Notes: generated by a model not told the origin, from the sequence alone. DNA of 64,000 nt from Ceratothoa steindachneri (GCA_963969495.1 OZ018321.1:105428066-105492065), one strand, 5' to 3'; numbered from the stretch's first letter, positions 22,615 to 34,756 are shown. Numbers and translations are program-made.

Positions 22615-23891
22615 CAGTGGCGTAGCTAAGGGGGGGGGGAAGCGCGGGGCACAAATTTAAAAGTAATCCCGGGCCACTATTCGAGGGGGGCCCCCCAAAT
22701 ATGTCCCATTCCTCTTTTGAATGATAAAAACAGGAAATAAAAATAAAGATAAATATTAGCTCAAGCCTTAGTCAAGCAAATTAGAAGTTACTTAAAAGTG
22801 ATTTTGGTAAATATGTAGATTGGTGGCTCGAACGATAGGGCGTAAACTATTTCGTCCGTGTTCCAATATGTTTCACGTTTTGGAGTAAATTTATGGGGAC
22901 GGCTCGTGTGGGGGTAAACACAATGGGGGACCACCCTACGATCATCATGAGTTTCAATCAATTGGGACGGGGGTCTGGGGGGTAAAGCCCCCAGTATATA
23001 ATCCTAATTGTTTATAGAATAATGTTTTAACGTTTATAGAAGTGAATGATTTAACCAAATCATTTCTACGCCTTTAATCATTTTGCTAATAATAATGGGG
23101 GTGGGGGTGGGGTCTGACGTCAGAAATGACTGAATTGAATTTTTATTTTGTTTTTCACTTAATATCTTTTTATTATCCTCATTTGGAGTCATTTTTATTT
23201 GTCAATATATTTGTCCCCATTTTACTATTTTTATTACCTTTTTTAATACATTTAAATATAAAGGAACTCCTTTGTGTTGAGCGCATGAATATTCAGGCAG
23301 GGGTGAACGAAATATAAACAAACAAAAATCGACTTTATCGGCCGAGCCGCCAATCTATATGTTTATCGTGTTTTTTTGTGATCCCGTTACTGCAGGCTTT
23401 GTCTTATAATCAGTCTAAATCAGAAGTTTTCAATTTTTATGTTTCTCTGTATTCTTTGGACGTTTTTATAGCTCCATGAGCCATGACTGTCCTTAAAAAT
23501 TAAGAAAAAGGCGATGGTGACTTTTTATAAAATCTTGATTGCGGCAACACTGAGGTAAGCAAACGGTATATTTGCAAATGGTTGCCGCACTCAAAATTCG
23601 ATATTCCGTATTTATATAAATTGTATTGAGTGTACAGGGCCATTTAGAGGTATAGGGAACATAGGTAGTCGCCTATCGCCCCTACTGCCACTAGGGGGCA
23701 CCTTAGTCCTATTAAAGTGTCTTACTTATTTTTTTTGTTTTATTTGACACACTATCAGACATACCAGAGTGGACAAAAATATTGCAGGAGTAATTGTTTT
23801 CATATCATTCATGATATCAAACATTCGTATGTTGGGGGGCCCCCAAAAGAGATAATGCCCCCAGGCCCCTAAATCCCTAGCTACGTCACTA
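22615..23891. mobile_element. hAT-like non-autonomous element
   Basis: The left end CAGTGGCGTAGC matches the complement of the right end GCTACGTCACTA, with one change at the tip. The flanking 8-mers GTAAAACT and GTACAGCC agree at five positions, a plausible decayed hAT duplication. Both ends continue into G- or C-rich stretches. No transposase is visible inside. A second hAT-like string (CAGGGCCATTTAGAGG) at about 23637 may mark a nested element. Confidence 0.55.
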
Positions 23892-24464
23892 GTACAGCCT
23901 CAGGAGAATTGCGCACTTCCTTGGTTTTTACCGTCACGAATAGTCAACCGTGGCTCTGTATTATTATATCATTAATTAATTCATTTAGACCTTCCTTCAC
24001 TTCACTTCATTTTACTCACAACTATCACAAACTTTCTGATGAAAATTCCCTCATTAGTTTTCGGCTTTTTTTAATAATTATAAAATCAGAAATAAACAAT
24101 AACACTAGATCATTCTCATGGTCGGATTGTATAGTGATTAAAGCGAGGTTGTATCTGTGTGGCCAGGTGTTCACCCTGTGTTGAAGCAACGGCAAATCGT
24201 TACTTGCCGTCTTGCCTTTCAAATTACTTCTTAAAGCAAAGCCAAACAGGGCCAGCAAAGAGAAGGAAAATATATGATAAACGAAGGTGAGAACAGAGAA
24301 AAAGAGAAACAAAAAATACTTATCTACAAGGTCTATATTTTATATGCAGCTGTTTCAAGAGAAATATCCCTCTTTTCTCCCAGCCCCAAGAAATATCCCT
24401 GTTATCCAAGCTCCAAGGAATACAGATTTATTTTCTTGGCCCCAGTGTTAGTAAGGGACACTTT
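23892..24464. other. unassigned stretch
   Basis: No gene recognised. Frames of about 90 codons occur on both strands without family motifs. Confidence 0.3.
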
Positions 24465-24650
24465 GTATGGGATCAGTCCTTAGCATTGCCTCTGCCTAAG
24501 CTGTGGAATCGTCTACCTCGTGGCATACGCCCCTCTTCCTCGCCTGGCTCTTTCAAGCGGGCTCTAGAAACCTATTTCTGTTGTCAAGCCTTTTCCTGGT
24601 CAATGGACGGGCGCCCTGCGAAGGCTTCGAGGCCTTGATGGGTGCCTTAT
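24465..24650 (+). pseudogene. LINE ORF2 C-terminal tail fragment
   Basis: The plus-strand translation includes PLPKLWNRLPRGIRPS and SFKRALETYFCCQAF. This is the pattern (LWN-LP, IR, FK..LKTYLF) that ends the ORF2 of many CR1/Jockey/L2-type LINEs. Only about 60 codons remain, so the element is 5'-truncated as LINE copies usually are. Confidence 0.55.
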
Positions 24651-25592
24651 AAAACCTCTATTGTTATTTTTATATCCTAATCAATTTCTTTAGCTAGAAG
24701 TAGGTCAATATTTCTGTGATTTTACTTAATTGGACATCACCATTGCTACTACACTCAAAGGACTAAGTTGCTACTTTATCAAAATCGCGGAATAGTTGAA
24801 GAAATGGAAGTGAGAGTGAACGTCAGTGTAATCTGATTGAACCCACCCACCCCCACCCACTACCATCACCACACAAGTAGTAAGTTGCGCCATCTTCCCC
24901 TTGCAGCATGTACGAGATCACCTGACCGAGAAATGAAATGTGTATAAAAATCAGCATGACAAGCACTTGCAAACTCGAAGGCACTAGGTGCTGGTCCAAA
25001 TGGGAGGAGATGTCAGGTAGTATGCTACTTTGACACCAACTGGCGATCATCGAACTCTCCGTGGTTCTGCGTCGAGCGTATGTAGGTATGAGTGCACCCT
25101 ATAAGAAAATAAGCCTACAGGACTATAAACACAAACATACACACATTCGTCCTAGTTTTATGGAAGTATCTCATTTGCAAAGGAAAATTCTTGGCATAAC
25201 CGACCATTTGGCTATTATGAATTTGTCAATGATTGCCCCCCCCCCAAAAAAAAAATTGGTTTGGGTGTCATCAGCTTAAATTCTAGCCTATAATAAGCCT
25301 ATAAAACTATAACCGACCAAATAGTATTATGGGGTTGTTATTGAAGCTCTCCTACATTAGATTAGGAAACCATTTAATTTAGAGGAAATGAAATCTAAGA
25401 AATACTTGTCAAAAAAGAAGGTTGGCTTTCTACTAATTCTTTGAGCACTACGAACATGAAAATAGGCTTCAACAATGCTTACAAGGAGGCCTCTCTCACC
25501 ATATGTAGGTGTTCCCTTTTTTCTTCTAACAGAAAAGCTGGTAAAAAAGCCCCAAAACGGCAAAAACCACCACAGCGTTCGCCCACTCCCTA
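24651..25592. other. unassigned stretch
   Basis: No recognisable gene. Low-complexity C-rich runs occur near 24838-24860 and an A-run near 25246-25256. Confidence 0.3.
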
Positions 25593-25889
25593 AAGGGTGG
25601 TCCGAACGTCTTGTCACCCCCTGTAAATATTGTTTTAATTTTCTATTTCAAATATTGTTTTAAGTTTATATTTCAGATGACCAAAATTATTGTCACCCCC
25701 TTATAATAGGACACGGCGCCGCATCATTTTGTTCCACGAAAATGATGGGTGTTAATACAGACCATGATGTGACAGTCAATGAAAGTGAATACACTAAAAC
25801 CAGTACGTGTTTGATATTGCATATTATACTGTTGCGCTATTTCTTATAATACTTTTCGGTAGGGGTGACAAGACTTTCGGACCACCCTG
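25593..25889. mobile_element. 297-bp MITE with 28-bp terminal inverted repeats
   Basis: The left terminus AAGGGTGGTCCGAACGTC plus TTGTCACCCC is the near-perfect complement of the right terminus at 25862-25889. The element is flanked by TA (25591-25592 and 25890-25891). The size, TA target and lack of coding capacity fit a Tc1/mariner-derived MITE. Confidence 0.85.
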
Positions 25890-25891
25890 TA

Positions 25892-26023
25892 GATGCGAGC
25901 TCTGACAAAATCGTACTTTCTTTCTAATTTAAGACAATAAGGAAACAATGGCTCTCCATCCCTAAGTTCCTACACCGTGCGACCAAAAAGTGACGTAACT
26001 CTCTAAAGACTATTTCTCCAATC
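25892..26023. other. short spacer
   Basis: Nothing recognised between the MITE and the hAT terminus at 26024. Confidence 0.3.
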
Positions 26024-26686
26024 CAGTGATTCCCAACCATTTTTTACCTCATGGCCCACTTAAAACCCAGAATTTTTGTGTGGCCCATAAAATTATTATA
26101 GTGGAAAAAATTACTTCCGTTTTGCATAGAATATGTTAATAAAAATACGACCTTATTAATTTATTGGGCACACAATTTCCCAAGCATCTAAAATATTTTC
26201 ATCTCAAATGAAACGACTATTTATTATCAATATTTATTTGTACAATTTTTCCTATATATAGCACAAAACAATAAACATTCGCAAGCAAAAAAATAAGACT
26301 TAAAGAAACCATTATTTAGCTTCAAAATATAAAACTAATTTCAAAATAAGAACTATAAGAAAGAAAATCAGTTTCAAATACATTTATTCAATTAGATCCT
26401 TGTCCCTGATGCATCTTTGCAAGTTTTTCTGTACATATTTGGATCCATGGTTGTCAAAGACAGACGCAGATCTCCTCTTCTTATGATTTCTAACGGTTTC
26501 TTGCTTTTGATAATGGTTGAGACAGTGCTAAATCCTCATTCTACTAGGTAAGTTGTTGGAAAGGCAATCATCTATAATTAAACTTACTTTCTCCCAGAGC
26601 AATGGAAAATGAACTGAAATTTCGTTACTTGTGAACAAGTTCTGAAGTCCATGTTTAAATATAGCTCTAGCAGTTTGATTACACCG

Positions 26687-27871
26687 TGTCGTGGTACACC
26701 ACTCTATACCATACACTACTCCTATATTATGTGGGGAGGGGGTGACTTAATCACCTAATGCAACGCGAACCGTTGAAGGCCTGCTCGCAAGGATTAACGA
26801 CCGGCTAGGACGTCAAACTCGAGGCTTTAGGTTTCAAATCCTTAATAATCAGACAGAGTGCATAAATGGTTGGCGATATTTACTTAAATAGGCCGAGAGT
26901 ATCGTTTAAGGTTAATTAAGGATGAAACAACAAAAAGTATAATTTTATATACAAAGATCAAAATAAGAATAATAATAGGCAAAAGGAAATTATTTAAATT
27001 GAAATAGTCTTTTGATAATTAATATGGAGAGAGATTCTCAAATTGAATTAATTGATTGATGTTACTAGGCTCAAAGCAAAATGGAGGGGATTTCAGTCTT
27101 AAAGGTCGGTGACTTCGAGGAAGGTCCTTCTTGCGATGAGGTGAGTGGGGAACGATCCGATGAGGCAAGTGGGACACGATCCGATGAGGCAAGTGGGGCA
27201 CGGTCCGAATGAAGCAGGTGGGGCACGATCCGAACCAACCTAATGATGGAGATAGCCAATGTTCAAAGATGACGTTCGACGGGAAATGTGGGATTACTCG
27301 TAATTCCACTGGAATAGGAAACTTCTTTTCCTCAAAGGTAATCAATGGAAATTTTCTTCGGTTCGATTAAACGAAGGGAGACTGTGGCGAAATTCAAAGG
27401 CTTGCCGATCAGAGAAGCGACCAATTGACTGGATTAGAAATACGGCCGAGAAAGTCTGCTGTCTGATGAACTCTCACGGGACTTGACGAGACGATGGAGA
27501 CGGCCTTGACGTGCGTGCTGGACTCTGCGAACTACAGTGAAACCCAAGTATTTGTATACCCGATTCTGTGGGAGAAGGGAGAGTTTGGAGAAAGGAGTAA
27601 CAAGTTCCAGACATCTTAATCCGGAGGCGGAGTCGATTCATCATTTAGCAGCAAGGTACGAGAAACAGCGGCTATTCCTCGCCTCTTCACCGGAGGAAAG
27701 GGGGAAAGGATGCTTGGGACGAGTTCGCAGGATTGGGGAATATTTCTCCAATGCGCTCAGGAGTCAGAAATTCGTGAATGTTAGAACAGGAAATGACGTT
27801 GTCCATGGCGGAATACCATCGCACGTTGTCACGGATGAAGTTGGGGGAGGGTCAGATGTTATTCTTTTGCA
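26687..27871 (-). mobile_element. solo LTR inserted in hAT B transposase
   Basis: This 1185-bp insertion reads TGTCGTGG..CTTTTGCA on the plus strand and is flanked by a perfect 5-bp duplication, CACCG (26682-26686 and 27872-27876). Removing it restores the hAT reading frame (LIELRC then NQTARAIF on the minus strand). It contains a four-unit minisatellite at 27137-27240 and no internal coding region. Confidence 0.93.
27137..27240. repeat. ~25-bp minisatellite, four units
   Basis: Four degenerate units of the type GGCAAGTGGGGCACGATCCG lie in tandem inside the solo LTR. Unit length varies between 24 and 26 bp. Confidence 0.85.
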
Positions 27872-28529
27872 CACCGTAACTCAATCAAGATTTCTTGAAG
27901 TATGATGCCAACATCACCGGAATTTGTCTCAAATGGGTCTACCACCCACCTTGGAATTTCCATTTCTGGGAGATATTTGGAGCTTATATCCATATCATCG
28001 TGCATTTTTTTTTCAAATGTTCGATATAAATTTAAATATCATCCTCGTGCAGCTCCCCAAGAGTGACAAGATTTGGATAATTAAGCAATTCTTTACTCCC
28101 CAAAATCCTAAACATATGAAGTTTTCCAAGAAGAGCACTGATTGCTTCTTTGCAATTAAAAATATTAGCAATTTTTTTTCATTCTAGCTGCTTGTTCAGT
28201 ATATTGTTTCTCAAATATGTCTGAGGGGTAGAAAATGTCGGATTTAGTAGCTATGATTTCTTCTACAAGCTCTCTGATAATCAGAAATAATTCGACACTT
28301 TGGCATAGATCAATGAAACGATCCAAATAATTACCTTTAGAAAGCAAAATTAAGTTTTTAAACTCTTCATAATCACCATAAAGTTAATAGAAATGAAAAT
28401 CTTGGAGTAGATTTGACTTGATAAGATAGATAACTTCTATTACATTATCAAGAACATTTTTCAAACGCCCACCCAAATTTTTTACAACTAAATGTTGTTA
28501 ATGAACAATACAGTGTATACAAAACACAT

Positions 28530-29455
28530 TACATAAGAACATAAGAACATAAAAAAAGAAGGAGACTGCAAAAGACCATTCATGGCCTACACTTGGCAGC
28601 TCCTGTTCCAGTCAACACACAAAAGATTTCTTACCAGAGAAAAGTCATCAACATTGTCATCCTTTACAGGAGTTCGTCAGATCTAATCTACAATATAGAT
28701 AAAATGCATCCAGAGGATTATGTCCATTCATGCAACCGCAAAATAATCTCCCCACTCCTTTGAAAAATATATACATATGTACATAAAAAAGTCAGTCCCA
28801 TCTAGCAGCTTCATTCATATATTTATCTAATCTATTCTTAAAACTACCCAGAGAGGAGGCTTCTATCACATGTCTAGTGAGCCTATTCCATTCATCTACC
28901 ACACGATTTGTAAACCAATTCCTCCCAATCTCCTTCCTAAACCTATACTTATCAAGCTTAAACCCATTGCTACGTGTCCTGTCATGTTCACTAAGTATAA
29001 GAACCTTACCCAGATCCCCTTTATTATATCCTTTTACCCATTTGAAGACTTCAATCAATTCCCCTCTGACTCTTCTCCTTTCCAATGTATGTAGATTTAG
29101 TTTTCTGAGCCTTTCACCATAAGGTAAGTTCCTTAGCCCACCAATCATCTTTGTCATCCTTCTCTGCACAGACTCAAGCAAATCAATATCCTTCCTATAA
29201 TATGGTGACCAAAATTGTACTGCATAGTCTAGATGAGGCCTAACTAGCGCCAGATAGAGTTTTAGAATGACTTCAGCACTCTTATTGCTTACACTCCTCC
29301 TAATGAATCCCAATATCCTATTAGCTTTATTCTTAGCATTTAGGCATTGCTTTCTAGGACGAAGGTCTGAACTTACCAAAATACCCAAGTCCCTCTCACA
29401 ATCGGTCCTCCCTAAATTTCTCCCATTTAATTTATAACTATTCATTGGATTAGGG
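28530..29455 (-). pseudogene. CR1-like LINE, 5'-truncated, intact C-terminal frame
   Basis: The minus-strand frame 28792-29445 encodes 217 codons without a stop, the C-terminal part of a CR1-like ORF2 after the catalytic palm. Landmarks are ERDLGILVSSDLRPRKQC, ANRILGFIRRSV, LYLALVRPHLDYAVQFWSP, LLESVQRRMTKMI and, at the end, FTNRVVDEWNRL and FKNRLDKYMNE. The 3' UTR ends at about 28530 in an 8-bp tandem tail (ATGTTCTT units), the kind of microsatellite end typical of CR1-like LINEs. It is inserted in hAT B in the same orientation. Frame integrity suggests it is younger than the other LINE relics here. Confidence 0.88.
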
Positions 29456-29565
29456 ACAATATCTGTTAAATAGGCTATAAAGCTCTGTATTTACCTACGC
29501 ATTGGAATATTTTTTTCGTGGAAGTAGTCTGATATTTCTTTAAAAAGTGTTGTACCTTAAGTATG

Positions 29566-30635
29566 TGTCGTGGTATGACCAGGTGTACGCTGTTATACGC
29601 ACACTGGCCTACTGGCTGACCGAAATTAAGGCTCCACCTGGGGATGGCTCTAAGAGTGCTTTGAATACAAGTTAATATGCCAAGGAATATTCAAACACGG
29701 CTAAAACATATACTTTAATAGGACTAAAGATTACATATACATATTGGCCAAGTTAAATGGCAATGCAATTAAATATTGACGGTTCACGGCTAAGATGATT
29801 GACAATATCAATTAAGTTTGTACCGATGGATAATTATTTATGAAATGATCTTATAATTATGCAAGTTCTAGAGCAAAGAGGATCCTTGAGGTTCAACGCG
29901 GTAAAGGAGGGAGGAGCGTGACGAAGCGGAGGGAGGGGGTAAATCCCGTTTACCTTGATGTGCGGCGAGTAGGGCCAATGAGGTAAGTTCGACCTTGAAC
30001 TTGTGGGCGTCTCACGAGACGCTCAATACAACTTCGGGATATTGAGGATGGAGCTTGTTATTCTTAAGAGGCAAACGGAGGATGCTTCGGGGATAGCTTT
30101 TCCGATCCTTAAAATCCGAAGACGTGGTGAGAAGGGTTGAAGCGCGCCTAAAACTATCTCCACGAACAACATTGAGTGACGACTAGCTATTCATTGGCTC
30201 TTCGAAAATCACTCAATTCTTCTCTGGACGAGAATGTAGTCGATTCCCTCTCGGCTAAAGAAGATGTAACGGCTAACGTAGTGGATGGCGGCTTCAGACA
30301 CAATCTGCCTGTGAACTCCAAAGTATCGAATATATGCTCCGAAATTATCTAGACAGGGAGAGAGATTCATCGCCAACAGACTTCCTTAATTGCGTTGGGT
30401 CGGGATAAGGGTCCATAGCGGGAAGTTGTAATGCTCCCTTAATGGTCCTTCCATTGTTCTATTTTCGCAGTATATAGGGCAGATAAATGCAGCGCTGCGA
30501 ACGAGATGTGAGGACGACTAAATTCGTCTGCGACAATAGCGTTTCGCCCTCGCACGAATTGCTTGGGGCAGACGGTCAACGGCGAATTGGGTAAGTCAGG
30601 TGGGGGAAGATGACGAAGAACCGTAATCTTCCACA
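29566..30635 (-). repeat. 3' LTR of gypsy element 2
   Basis: This reads TGTCGTGG..CTTCCACA on the plus strand, that is TGTGGAAG..CCACGACA in sense. It is 1070 bp. The shared ends link it to the solo LTRs at 13389, 26687, 34560, 58297 and 62410. Confidence 0.85.
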
Positions 30636-30648
30636 CTCCTCCCTTTTT
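30636..30648 (-). promoter_or_regulatory. polypurine tract
   Basis: In sense orientation AAAAAGGGAGGAG lies directly before TGTGGAAG of the 3' LTR. This is where plus-strand DNA synthesis is primed in LTR elements, and it fixes the LTR orientation as minus. Confidence 0.8.
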
Positions 30649-31009
30649 AGACCTTATTTTTCTTCAAGGGGGAGATGCTATAAAAATTTAATTAGTGAAA
30701 CGAGATAGAAACAAAATTCGGAAATTAGCGTGGTTAGCAAATAATAATAATTATTTCGGGCTATACGCAAAGGTACAATAATAAAAAATAAAAAATAAGC
30801 CATACAACACATTGAGTATCTAAATAAAAGAAAAAAATGAATTATTACTATAGACACACTACAAATAGAGAATAATTATACAACACTTCAAACAATAAAA
30901 CAAATTGGCAAACATATTTAAAAGGAGATACGCTAATGTATCTTTAATTTATGACAATAGGGTCTTCTAGAGGATTTCTGCTTAAACTATCCACTAAACA
31001 ATTTTGAGT

Positions 31010-32246
31010 ACCCTTGATATACATTCGGCCTTCTATTTAACGGACCTCGATTTAACGGATTGCGGATTTAACGGACCACTAAATCTCAACGGAAAAAAAC
31101 CCATTATGTCGGTTGTGGGTAGATTTGGCGTCAAATGTTGGATTGTTCACCAATAGAAAGCAAACGTGGGCTGGGTCTATACCGCCGTGAGACAGGTTAG
31201 TTTTATCCTACATTGTTTAATAAATAACTAGTGAATGGTAACCCCACGGATTACAAGAGGAACCGAAGGTTAGGAGCAATATTGTAATAGTCGATTGACA
31301 AATCGTATGCTGCGAAGCAAAGTCCTTAGGATAAAAACTTGAATGCCTCTCAGAGCTGATTCCTTACTAGACACTGGGAACCTATTTCCGAATAGAAATT
31401 ACGATAAGAAACCTCAAGTTCAATTCTTTCCTTTTTTTTATTCTGAAGGTTAAAGTAATGAAATATGTATATATAAATAACCTTTGTTTTTTATGCTCAA
31501 AAGTGTTAAAATAAAAATAGTTAGCATACAGTGATTCCTTATTAATATTATAAGCCAAATGCAAAAATTAAAAACTGTTAACACGAGCGCAGGAAAGTTT
31601 TGACCATATGGTCTAAGGCTTCTATCATTGTAGAAATACATACATTGATTTTAGCCTCGTAATCAGCTGGAGAAAACACCTGCAATCTTCATTTATTTTA
31701 ATTTTTTCAAAACTACGAATTGTTGGGTATCCTGATACCCTGGTAAGTAAAAAGCGCCGTGACATGTTCCGGCAACTACTTAAACGTAAAATAAATTGCC
31801 ACAAAATAAAAAAAACCTAGGTTGGCGAGCTTAGTATAGCCAGTGGTGCATGGCTTAAAAATATTAAAGGCGAGTTATAAAGATAGTATAACAAAACCAA
31901 ATTGCTCCAGCATAAGTTTTTCTTAGCGTTGAAATAATATCGAAAAGGCAAAGTTAATTCCAAATGACTAAAAAAGTAAGTGACAAACGCGTTTCTTGTA
32001 GCTGATCTCGGTTCATAGCCGCTTGCTAGTAGCTCCCGGGGCTTTCGTAATTACAATTCTCGGTCCGCATGTACACGACTAAAATCAATCCGTAGAGAAG
32101 CGATAAGGTACGAGAGATGATTGTAAAATGTCGAATTTTATTGTATACCGGTATTTATCGTATGTAAGTATTTTCAAGCAACATACTTTTACAAGCAACG
32201 GAAAACCCTTCCCCCATTTGAATCCGTTGAATCAAGGGTCAAGTGT
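31010..32246. mobile_element. possible pogo/Tigger-like non-autonomous element
   Basis: ACCCTTGAT and TTTAACGGAC strings at the left (31010-31078) pair with TTGAATCAAGGGTCAAGTGTA at the right (32226-32246). Repeated ATTTAACGGA motifs at the left end resemble pogo-family termini. The inverted repeat is imperfect and no transposase is seen. It lies in gypsy element 2 between RNase H and the 3' LTR. Confidence 0.4.
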
Positions 32247-32283
32247 ACACAATACGAAATTGATATTCCACGAGCAACAGATT

Positions 32284-33130
32284 TCATCGCATTAGTCGTC
32301 CATTTTGACTCTTGAAATTACGAAGGTACGACAATGGCTTATGGTCACTCTCAATTACGAATTCGGTTCCTATAAGGTACATTCTAAAATGTTGAATCAA
32401 TAGTGGCGTAAGCCTTCTCGCGGGCAGACAACTTCCTGCGCGTATACGCAACGGGGTATCCACTTCCATCGTTTTTATACTGCATGAGGGCACAACCTAT
32501 ACCATCACGAGAGCATACAAATCTCAAACTTTTTGTTCAGATTCGAGCGTCTCAAAATAGGCGAAGGGATCAACTTCTCCTTTAGCTGGTTAAAGCTAGT
32601 TACCGCGGGGGGACTCCAAATGTCAGGATCGGGTCCTGTTTTCTTTAACATATCATTAAGGGGTGACGCTATAGGGGCGAAATTAGGAACGAAGCGGCTG
32701 TAAAATGAAGCAGAACCCAGAAATGACCACAGCTACTTCTTCGTCCGGGGAAGCGGCATTTCAGTTATGACTTTAACTTTGTCTTCTTAGGGGACAATTT
32801 GGTTCTTTCCGATCTTATAACCAATATATTTAATCGTATCATATGTGAAATGACACTTCGACGGGCCTATCGTGAGACCGTTTGCGTGCGAAGGGAGTGT
32901 ACGTGCTTGCCCCATGTAAGGGGGGCAACGTACACGTAAAAATAAAAGGTTTCAATGACTAAGCCGTCTACAATTCGACGCATCATTCGATTATAGTTTT
33001 CACAAGCAGTTACCAAACCAAAGTGGAGACTGGTAAACTGCATTAAGCCTTTCTCTGAAGCAAAAGCTGTAAAGGGCTTAGAAGATTCGACGAACAGAAT
33101 CTGATGGTAGACCTTACAAAGATCAATTTC
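32284..33130 (-). pseudogene. gypsy 2 RT and RNase H relic
   Basis: The minus-strand translation starts EIDLCKVYHQILF and continues LHFGLVTACENYNRMM, ETFYFYVYVAPLTW (catalytic DD lost), GLTIGPSKCHFTYDTIKYIG and FLGSASFYSRFVPNFAPIAS. It then enters RNase H, ending in the uninterrupted frame 32284-32493 with FVIESDHKPLSYLRNF. The sequence closely parallels gypsy element 1 pol, so both belong to related families. Stops are scattered, and no integrase is found downstream of RNase H. Confidence 0.8.
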
Positions 33131-33374
33131 GGGATAAAGGTCCATAGCGGGAAGTTGCGATGCCCCCTTAATGGTCTTTCCATTGTTCTATTTTCGCAGT
33201 ATATAGGGCAGATAAATGCAACGCTGCGAACGAGACGTGAGGACGACTAAATTCGTCTGCGACAATGGCGTTTCGCCCTCGTGCGAATTGCTTGGGGCAG
33301 ACAGACGGCCAATGGCGAACTAGGAAAGTCAAAGGGGGAGGGAGGGAGATGACGGAGAACTATATTCTTCCACA
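33131..33374 (-). repeat. partial 5' LTR of gypsy element 2
   Basis: This is a direct-repeat partner of 30400-30635. The copy starts (in sense) TGTGGAAGAATATAG and stops where it meets the RT codons at 33130, so the rest of the LTR, gag and early pol were deleted. Confidence 0.85.
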
Positions 33375-34559
33375 ATATCTGTCGCACTAACTTTACTTAA
33401 ATTACCCTAAAACCTAACATACACCATAAGAATGACTTGATTATTAGTTAAAAGGGTTTCATAAATCTGTAATGCAAAATTCATTGATTGTTAAAGCGCA
33501 ATTAGTCGATATTCAATATCCCCTGCCATTTCCTCGATGCATCTTCATACTGTATTGATGTTCAACGGAATACAAGCATGAATATGTTGGGGACTGTTGC
33601 ATAACAAAAAAAATTGCCACATATAATAAAGACAAAATCAAATCTTCCCCAATAATATGCAGTTTTCCTGTTTTTGCTATTATTTTTAAAATTTTCTAAG
33701 TTGTGACTTAACCTTTTTCTTTTTTATCCTGAAAATTGCTGAATAATGAGGTAAGAGTGCTTCTTCCTTGGAAATCATCACAGATTTTTTAAATAATATA
33801 ATGATTTGTTTTTCTTATCCTTGTATGTTTAATATCCAGATGCTTTTAAGCTTAATTGAGCGCATACTATCATATTATCATTAGAAGGTTATGTCAGACA
33901 TACGAGACGCATTGGTTTTGTTACATTGTTTAAAAAGACTATAAAGCCGTATACTAAAAACTCGCATGAGTATTGTCGACATGGTTTCTTCTTATCAACC
34001 ATGGAGTAATCTGTCAAGAAAAAGATAATTGAGTACAACTTAATATTTTAATACATATATATTATTTTTCTTAAACATAATTAAAATACCAATTAAATAT
34101 TATTATGCCATTTTAAAGGATGTAGAGTAAAAGTTTGCAGAGCAAACCTTATAAGTTAACAAAATAATAATTTACTAGGATAGGAATAAAAATGAAATTC
34201 AGCGGCTTGAGAATTTGCTGTCTTCCTTCACAAGAAGGCAGAGGAAGTGCTTAGGCCTCAGAGTTGACGCTTAACTCGGTAAGCGGAAGACAGCAGAAAC
34301 GTAGAAGAGACTTCAAGGTCCACGCCTAACTTGGTAAGCTGAGGCCAACAGAGACACAGACGAGGCTTAAGGGTCGATGCTCAGCGTGTTAAGCAGAAAG
34401 AACAGCGGTGGCAGTGGAGGACGTCAAGCAGGAGTTCTTTGATGGTCCAATGTGAGAGAACTGAATAAAATTTCCTAAGGTTCTTAAGGTGTATAAAGGT
34501 TAAAATTAGTCTTAGAAGTTATAAAAAACGTTAAAATTCGAAATAAGTGTAGAGAGATG
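33375..34559. other. unassigned stretch
   Basis: No recognisable gene. The AT-rich part at 33600-34190 holds nothing identifiable. A degenerate tandem repeat occupies 34258-34437. Confidence 0.3.
34258..34437. repeat. degenerate ~57-bp tandem repeat, three units
   Basis: Three successive units each contain a GACGCTTAACTCGGTAAGC-like core followed by an AACAGAGAC or CAGCAGAAAC-like segment and a GAGGCTTAAGG or GACTTCAAGG-like end. Confidence 0.6.
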
Positions 34560-34666
34560 TGTCGTAGAATTGCTCATAATCTGGTCCAATAATTATTCTA
34601 GTCCTTGATCTGGACACAAAGCTTTTGTTTAAGTCGATGGTATTGACCCTATGACTCAATCCTACG

Positions 34667-34756
<90 letters not shown>

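Larger units (their letters stand above)
26024..29560 (-). mobile_element. hAT transposon B, broken by LTR and LINE insertions
   Basis: The terminus CAGTGATTCCCAACC at 26024 is hAT-like. The minus-strand transposase is recovered in pieces, from N to C: 29450-29560 (FKEISDYFHEKNIPM), 28180-28525 (GGRLKNVLDNVIEVIYLIKS, SKGNYLDRFIDLCQ), 27880-28180 (PRWVVDPFET, LQEILIELRC) and 26400-26681 (NQTARAIFKHGLQNLF, FPLLWEKVSL, then the dimerisation region RRGDLRLSLTTMDPN). This resembles the transposase family related to vertebrate ZBED5/SCAND3-type domesticated genes. A solo LTR (26687-27871) and a CR1-like LINE (28530-29455) split it, and gypsy element 2 starts at its upstream edge. Several stops are present and the N-terminal zinc finger is not seen. 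Confidence 0.75.
29566..33374 (-). mobile_element. gypsy element 2, internally deleted
   Basis: This is a minus-strand Ty3/gypsy relic. The complete 3' LTR is at 29566-30635, and only the first ~244 bp of the 5' LTR remain at 33131-33374. RT and RNase H remnants lie between (32284-33130). The two LTR portions are highly similar (30400-30635 against 33131-33374). A purine tract abuts the 3' LTR as expected. Gag, protease and the RT start are missing because the 5' LTR joins RT directly. A pogo-like insertion occupies 31010-32246. The flanking 5-mers GTATG and ATATC agree at only three positions. Confidence 0.82.

Noticed and set aside
27537..27905. A 122-codon plus-strand frame
   Set aside because: It lies almost wholly inside the solo LTR at 26687-27871 and runs over its boundary, so it is chance reading through a non-coding repeat.
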